Origin: Artemisia argyi
Taxonomy: Eukaryota; Streptophyta; Magnoliopsida; Asterales; Asteraceae
DNA length: 64,000 nt
Reading direction: 5' to 3'
NCBI GenBank assembly: GCA_030686995.1
Contig: CM060693.1
Location: 107,500,228-107,564,227 of the forward strand
Below are positions 58,437 to 64,000 of the stretch, in pieces (positions within the stretch are counted from its first letter, which is position 1; every line of letters begins with the position of its first letter). A program made the translations under genes and the position numbers. The notes beneath the pieces were generated by a model. It worked only from the letters and a program-made list of their open reading frames with translations. It was not told the DNA's origin and made no database searches.

Positions 58437-60196
58437 TGTTGATATAAATAATTGACTGAAAACATTATTCATATCTTCCGATATCTCTATGTTTTGATAA
58501 TCACAAAACTTAAACTAATCAAACCAAAGATCATGACGTAAACATGTATTTAGTAATAAATAATCACTTTCACCAACAAATCACTTAAGGTATGAATAAA
58601 CAAAGTGTTTAGTGCAATGTATGATCAAAGGGGTAGTTAATTAATTAACACAAAGTTTATTTAATCATATAAACATATTATATATTTTTGAAAAACACTT
58701 TTGGTAATAAAGAAAAATGTTTTAATCATACTAAATATATGATTTCAAATATTTAACCAAAATCAGTTAGTTTTTCACCAAATAAACTTTCCCCACTAAA
58801 AGACAAGTTTTCTGGCCGTTACAGATGGGCGGCCCCCTTAATTATAAGGGGCGGTCCCCTTAATTTTAAGGGGGCCGGCCACGCTCCTCTGTCAGATTCT
58901 TTTGTCTATAAATACCACCTTAAACCTGGATTTTTTCCTCACCTTTTTGCACAAAAACTTTCTGTTCTAGATCTCCATTTCAATCCTAAAAATCCTTTGA
59001 TCATTTCATAAGCCTTTGTTTCCAAGTGATCCAAAGCCTCATTCTTTCAAGTGCAAAGAGAAGAATACTTCTATTAGAAGTATTACAACTTAGTATCATC
59101 TTGCTATCTAAGTTGTTTGTTTACATTTTCTTGTATATCTTTCATACTTTGGTGAATAAGGTGTATGTATTAGTTAACTAGATTTAGTTAAAGAATCTAG
59201 AATTGTTGTAAGTGTGAAGTGTAACTTGAAGTGAAGAAGAAGGGTTAGATAGTAGTGGTGATAGGAGATTGTAGCAATAGGATCTTGTAGTGAAGAAATT
59301 AAGGATCTCTAGTGGAGAAGACTAGAAGACATTTGTAGATTGAAGTTGTGAAGACATTAGTGGCTTGAAGGTGTCAAGACACTAGTGCATTGAAGTTGTA
59401 AAGATATTAGTGACTTGAAGGTGTCAAGACATTAGTACTTTGAAGGTGTGAAGAGAATAGAAGATTGGTGTATAGAAGATTGGTGTGTAGAAGATTGGTG
59501 TGAAGAAAATAGTTGATTGGTGTGTAGATTGGTGTGAAGATTGGTGTGTAGATTGGTGTGAAGATTGGTGTGTAAATTGGTGTGTATATTGGTGTGTACG
59601 GTTTTCTCCGCCATAAAGGAGGTTTTTGATCTAGTGAAGAAAACTCTCGAGTAGGTGACTCGGGGAGTGGAGTAGGGCAAGGAAGGTGTCCTTGTAGCCG
59701 AACCACTATAAATCCTTTGTGTCTCGGTTTGATCTTTCCATCTCTCACTCTTTGATTTATTACTTACTTGCATTTCACACATAGTCATAATTGATAGTAT
59801 TGTGCATATGTTGATTTCACATAAAGATCAAACTAAAATTCATTCATAAAACTAATCTTACAAAAACCAACCTAGTACATATAATTATATCTATACACTA
59901 CTACACATATATATGCTTACATAAAATATATGAAATTGTATATTCTTTCCAAACATTATACATAAGCATTGTATATATAAAACCTTTAATAAATCTTGTA
60001 TTTATACTTTTGTAGTTAAGTGTTTTGAAATTGTACATTATACATAAGTAGTATTTATACAAAATCATAAATTAACTAGTATATATATTTATGTATTAAA
60101 GTGATTTGAAAGTTTTATCTTAGAAACTATCTTTTATAAAATAAGCAAAACGAAAAAGACGTAAAACTATTCAACCCCCCCTTCTAGTTTTCCACA
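58437..60196 (+). repeat. 3' LTR of element 2
   Basis: 1760 bp. It differs from the 5' LTR by loss of one hairpin arm (about 20 bp near 58878), one unit of about 50 bp near 59370, and one short unit of the 'attggtgtgtag' array. Otherwise nearly the same. Ends TTTTCCACA. Confidence 0.92.
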
Positions 60197-60201
60197 ACAT
60201 T

Positions 60202-60897
60202 GAAAACACTTCAAAAGATCTTCTCGACCTTGAACGAGAAACAATTAACCAAATTGATGTCATTGATGTTGCATGCGATGAATACTTTGAAGAAGTAATG
60301 TGCAAGGATCAATTGATTCTACCATTGATGTCTCTTCCCCCTCTCTCACTCCATTTGAGGGAGGTGACTTCATTTTGGAAGAGATTGAAGCTTGTTTATC
60401 ATGTGATTCTCGTGTTGATCATGATTCTATCAATCCTGAGGAAGACATACTTCTCCTTGAGAAGTTTCTTAATGATGATCCATCATTTCTTCCTCAAAAA
60501 GAACTTCATAATGAGGAAGTCAAAAATGTTGAAAAAACTGATGATTTTCCTGAAGTCGAACTTAAGGACTTACCGCCTCATCTCGAGTATGCATTTTTGG
60601 AGGGTGACGATAAGTTACCCGTCATTATTGCTAAAGACTTGAATGAGGATGACAAAGCCGCTCTCATCAAAGTTTTAAAGTCACACAAGCGAGCCATCGC
60701 CTGGAAACGTTCCGACATCATGGGAATTAACCCGGAATTTTGTATGCACAAGATTTTGATGGAGGATGACTTTAAACCGGCGGTTCAACAACAAAGAAGG
60801 GTGAATCCAAAAATCCACAAGTTCATTAAAAAAGAAGTCATAAAACTTCTTGATGTCGGATTGATTTACCCTATCTCGGATAGTCCTTGGGTGAGTC
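60202..60897 (+). pseudogene. Athila-like Pol, start of reverse transcriptase, cut at 60897
   Basis: Resumes the frame broken at 51739. A one-base frameshift occurs near 60298. The frame then reads 'DLPPHLEYAFLEGDDKLPVI', 'HKRAIAWKRSDIMGINPEFC' and 'EVIKLLDVGLIYPISDSPWV', the typical N-terminal reverse transcriptase entry of Athila/Tat elements. It stops at 60897 where a new LTR starts. Confidence 0.88.
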
Positions 60898-61134
60898 TGT
60901 AATACCTAAGATTTAAAACTTTACAAAATGACCAAAATGCCCCTAAGAATTAAAACTTTAATAAAAGTTTATGTAATTATGAATAAATCAAAAATAATTA
61001 TACAAAAAAAACTTTATAAAACTTATAAAGTTATGAAAATTGACAAATTAAAATTTTAAACCATAAGTACACGTTTTCCTAAGACTCTAATTCAAATTGA
61101 TTTAAATTAATTGTACAATATTTATTTATGGTAT

Positions 61135-61528
61135 GACTAAGGATCAAATGAGAAGAATCCTTAAAATAAGAAGGGTGAGAAATAACTATAACTACACATT
61201 AGAGATGCATCAATGTGAATTAGATGCATCCCTAATCTTTTAGATGCATCATAATATATTTTCTAGCGAAAAGTTAGATGCATATACATATATTAGACGC
61301 ATTTTATCAAGTTAGATGAATCCTATGTATTTTTCGTCCTCTGCGGGTCAAATTTGTTACTAGTACTACTTTGCATCGTTTTCACTTCAAAATCACTTTC
61401 GAAACTAATTGTGATGCATCTAAATGAATAGAGATGCATCTAATTCACGTCGATGCATCTCAAATATGACGTTATAGCTATTTCTCATTCTTCTCATTTT
61501 AAGTTTTCTTCTCACCGGATCCTTACCC
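61135..61528. mobile_element. Mutator-type MITE inside the last LTR
   Basis: 394 bp with terminal inverted repeats of about 120 bp (for example 'gagaaataactataac' against the mirrored 'gagaaatagctataac'). Ends are GACTAAGGATC on the left and GGGTAAGGATC on the mirrored right. Flanks are exact TTTATGGTAT (61125-61134 and 61529-61538), a 9-10 bp duplication as in Mutator elements. The arms contain many 'agatgcatc' motifs. No coding capacity. Confidence 0.88.
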
Positions 61529-63275
61529 TTTATGGTATACCTAAAGTAAATAAGGTAAATTGTATACAAAATAATTTGGAAAATCATGGAGGCCAAAATT
61601 TTTGAGCCCATTCCCATGAGACTCGGCCTAAATATCAGATATATGCTCCCTATCAATTTTCAATTGCCAAATCAAATCAAAGAAATCAAGAAAAAATTCA
61701 AAACCCTAGCCGAAACATCAAAATAAATCACCATCACCTCATAAAAATTTTCTGAAGCATGTAAATAATTTTCCTGGGTCCTTGGAGATCATTAGAAGCC
61801 TAGAAAAATAAGTATTTGTCATTTGGAAGCGTGGTTCGAAGGTGGTGAATTAATTTGTGTCAAATAAACCCTACCGAGAAGAATAATTCACAAGGCCACA
61901 TCCATTCGATCCTAACCATATTGGGTATTTTTGTACCACTCTCTATACTCTATATGATCTGTAAAATTTGTTAAATTTGATCCATGCATGTTTATATGGC
62001 CATACGAAATTAATCCTAACAAAAACCCTAATTTCATGCAAGATTGACAAATCAGCCTAAATGAATTTTGTTAATTGAGATCTGATTTTTCTGGACTTCT
62101 ATGATATATATGATACCTGTAAAAATTGTTGGTTGAATTGTTTGAGGCTTAAAATCATCTATGGTGGTTTATATATAATTGGCAAAAGAGAAAATAGAGG
62201 GAAAAAGGGTTCTTGACCAAATGTTAGGGTTTTCATAATTTTTCTGGTTCATAATAAATGTAATGATTGCATAATAATTATTTTAGGGTTTGGGAAAAAT
62301 TAGGGCTTGTGAGTTGTATTTTTGTTTAAAACCGATTTGAAATTAAAAGGTTAAGGGGCTGTTTTGTAAATTATGAAAGTATGGGACCATTTTTGTAACT
62401 CTTGTAAATACAGTAGATTAATGGGAAAAATAATTGTAAGGACCAAAGATGCATATTTTGTAAGTTTGGGATTTAAATTGTAATTAGGGTTAATTATTAT
62501 ATTCGAATTGAATTGATTTAAATATAAGGGTTTGTTTTATAAATATGATAAATTGAGGATGTCTCGTACATAATTTAATGTGTAGGGTAATTTGTGTAAA
62601 TATTGGGAATTGAGGGGTTAATGTGTTAATATGAAATTTTTAAGGATTATTTTGTTAATTTGGAAACTTAAGGGGTTAATTATGTAAATACCTATATTCG
62701 GCATAAATTAATGTTAAGGGACTAAAATGGTAATTTTGTGATGCTTGATGGACTTATGTGGTATTTGGTTAATTATGTGATTACATGTTAATTAGATAAT
62801 TAAAAGGTTTATATTGTAAATATTATAACTAGAGGGACTAAAAATGTAAATATGGATGTAACAAGTGTAATTCAACATAAACATGATGTAGGGACTGATT
62901 ATGACATTTTTGAATAGCTGTGATGCTTATGTGATAATTTTATTTGTTGAAGGATTAAATATGTAAATGAGATAATTGAAGGGCCTAATATGGTAAACTT
63001 TGTAAACTTAAGGGTGTAAAGGGTAATATTTGTATGTTTGAATTTCTTGACTTAAGTTGGTATGTTATAATGTGAATGTGATCATCTGTGACCTTCAACT
63101 TGTGAAATTACACTTTTAACCCTAAAACATGTTCGGTGACCTAACGAAACCCTAATCTCAGAAAATGTATATAAAAGGAAATCTTTAATACATGAGGCCA
63201 TGAAACTTGATGAAATGTTACAACTAACTTATAAGAATATGTTAATAAGTGGAAACTTGCTTACTTTGTAAAAAC

Positions 63276-63360
63276 TGCTAAATCTGGAAAGTTACTAAAT
63301 CTAGAAAGTTACTAAATATGGAAAGTTGCTAAACCTGGAAAGTTTCTAAAAACGGAAAGA
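63276..63360. repeat. 17-bp tandem repeat, 5 units
   Basis: Five imperfect units of TGCTAAATCTGGAAAGT in the long LTR-like region. Non-coding. Confidence 0.85.
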
Positions 63361-64000
63361 TAACCTAAAAAGGAGTAATCTGATTTTAAATGAACTATTG
63401 AATAATTCTGGACTTCTAATCCGTCTAGGTTCTGTGAAGAAAGAGGAGTTCCTATTTCTGTCTGATGTTTTCTTGTGTCTGCTTTGTCGTCTGGTTGAGG
63501 TACAGATATTCTGACCTTTTCAGTAAAGGTTTTTCATGACTCTCTCCTTTTCTTTTGATCTGACGTTCTGTTTAGGGTTCCCGATGCCATTGCTATTAAA
63601 CCCCATTTTATTTTCTGAACCTTTTCTGTGATGAACCTTTGTTGTCTGAACCTTCTGATTTGGACTTTCTGATTTGACCTTCTGATTTGGACTTTATGAT
63701 ATGGACCTCTGATATGTATTTCTGATCTGATTATTTTGATGACCTATGATCTGCGTCATTTATGACATTCTGTTTGACCTATTCTAGTTTGACACCCGAG
63801 CCAAATTTATTTCACTATGCATGGGGCTTCCATGTCCGTGTCAGAGATGCACCTCTGGCATGACTCCAGGGCAGTGGAGTGATGTTCTGCCACGTCCCCT
63901 TTTCTGTTATATGATATGCGCACTTTATGATATGATTTACTATGGCCAATCTGAGTTCTGTGGGGGCGTATGGATGCATCCTAGATCTGTTTCTGTTATT

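Larger units (their letters stand above)
51740..60196 (+). mobile_element. Non-autonomous sirevirus-like Copia (element 2)
   Basis: 8457 bp, bounded by TGTTGATA...TTTTCCACA and an exact 5-bp duplication ACATT (51735-51739 and 60197-60201). It has LTRs, primer site, a Gag-like frame, a long gene-less stretch, ORF3, and purine tracts. No protease, integrase, reverse transcriptase or RNase H is present. The LTRs agree closely except for repeat-unit indels, so it inserted recently and must have used enzymes supplied in trans, perhaps by relatives of element 1. The layout mirrors element 1 apart from the missing pol. Confidence 0.92.
36275..60897 (+). mobile_element. Athila-like Ty3/Gypsy retrotransposon, broken by three insertions
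   Basis: Begins TGATGAGTATGTGAATACTC at 36275, right where the older Copia LTR is cut. Its 5' LTR ends ...AATCA at 48826. A tRNA-Asp-type primer site lies at 48832, Gag at 49353-50113 and beyond, a protease region up to 51739, and the start of reverse transcriptase at 60202-60897. A Copia (38961-47853) interrupts the LTR, another (51740-60196) the protease region, and a further element starts at 60898. The 3' part is outside the window. Frameshifts and stops in Gag show it is older than its guests. Confidence 0.85.
60898..64000 (+). mobile_element. 5' LTR of a further Gypsy-type element, runs off the window
   Basis: Begins TGTAATACCTAAG exactly where the Athila-like reverse transcriptase breaks. 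Long non-coding sequence follows with phrases such as 'gggactaaaatggtaatttt' and 'gaaaccctaatctcag', and later a 'ctgatttggacttt' repeat zone and 'gcatggggcttccatgtcc' near 63819, as in very long plant Gypsy (Tekay/Del-like) LTRs. The far end and any coding part are outside the window, so the family is inferred. Confidence 0.65.

Overview
This is nuclear DNA of a flowering plant, most likely a eudicot. Protein genes are split by GT-AG introns, the DNA is AT-rich with long AT and poly-T tracts, and plant LTR retrotransposons and MITE-like elements dominate. The transposon mix would fit Asteraceae, but that is a weak inference. There are no bacterial or organellar operons, no CRISPR array and no rRNA genes.

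Positions 1-24600 form the genic part. Two intact-looking genes lie on the + strand. The first (5011-14759, 11 exons, 790 aa predicted) is an OSCA/CSC1-type osmo- and mechanosensitive cation channel. The second (17593-22242, 7 exons, 502 aa predicted) is the chloroplast glycolate/glycerate translocator PLGG1 (LrgA/LrgB type). Small elements sit in and around them: a fold-back Mutator-like element and a Tourist-like MITE in OSCA intron 1, a tRNA-derived SINE in intron 5, a hAT-type MITE and a PIF/Harbinger ORF1-like pseudogene between the genes, a dispersed family with shared ends, and old LTR fragments upstream.

Positions 24609-28325 are a complete but defective Mutator-like element with terminal inverted repeats of about 135 bp and an exact 9-bp target duplication. 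It holds a deleted MURA-like transposase gene (+) and a convergent GRF zinc-finger gene (-). A 347-bp MITE interrupts the first exon of the zinc-finger gene. A hAT-type MITE follows at 28422-28802.

Positions 28947-64000 are a nested stack of LTR retrotransposons. A decayed minus-strand Copia element (left LTR at 28947) holds a solo LTR (33438-34882) in its leader. An Athila-like Gypsy element (from 36275) cuts its other LTR. That Gypsy element is broken by a sirevirus-like Copia (38961-47853) in its 5' LTR, a non-autonomous relative (51740-60196) in its protease region, and another long-LTR element (from 60898) in its reverse transcriptase region. The last carries a Mutator-type MITE (61135-61528). 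Exact target duplications support most of these steps.

The most notable signal is in the two sirevirus-like elements. Each has a third ORF between the pol position and the 3' LTR, with the same CPCC...WIEYLLTR spacing. In both, a GC-rich hairpin and a CTATAAATAC box matching those of the LTR promoter precede this ORF. The second element has lost all pol domains but keeps this ORF, its promoter-like module and closely matching LTRs.
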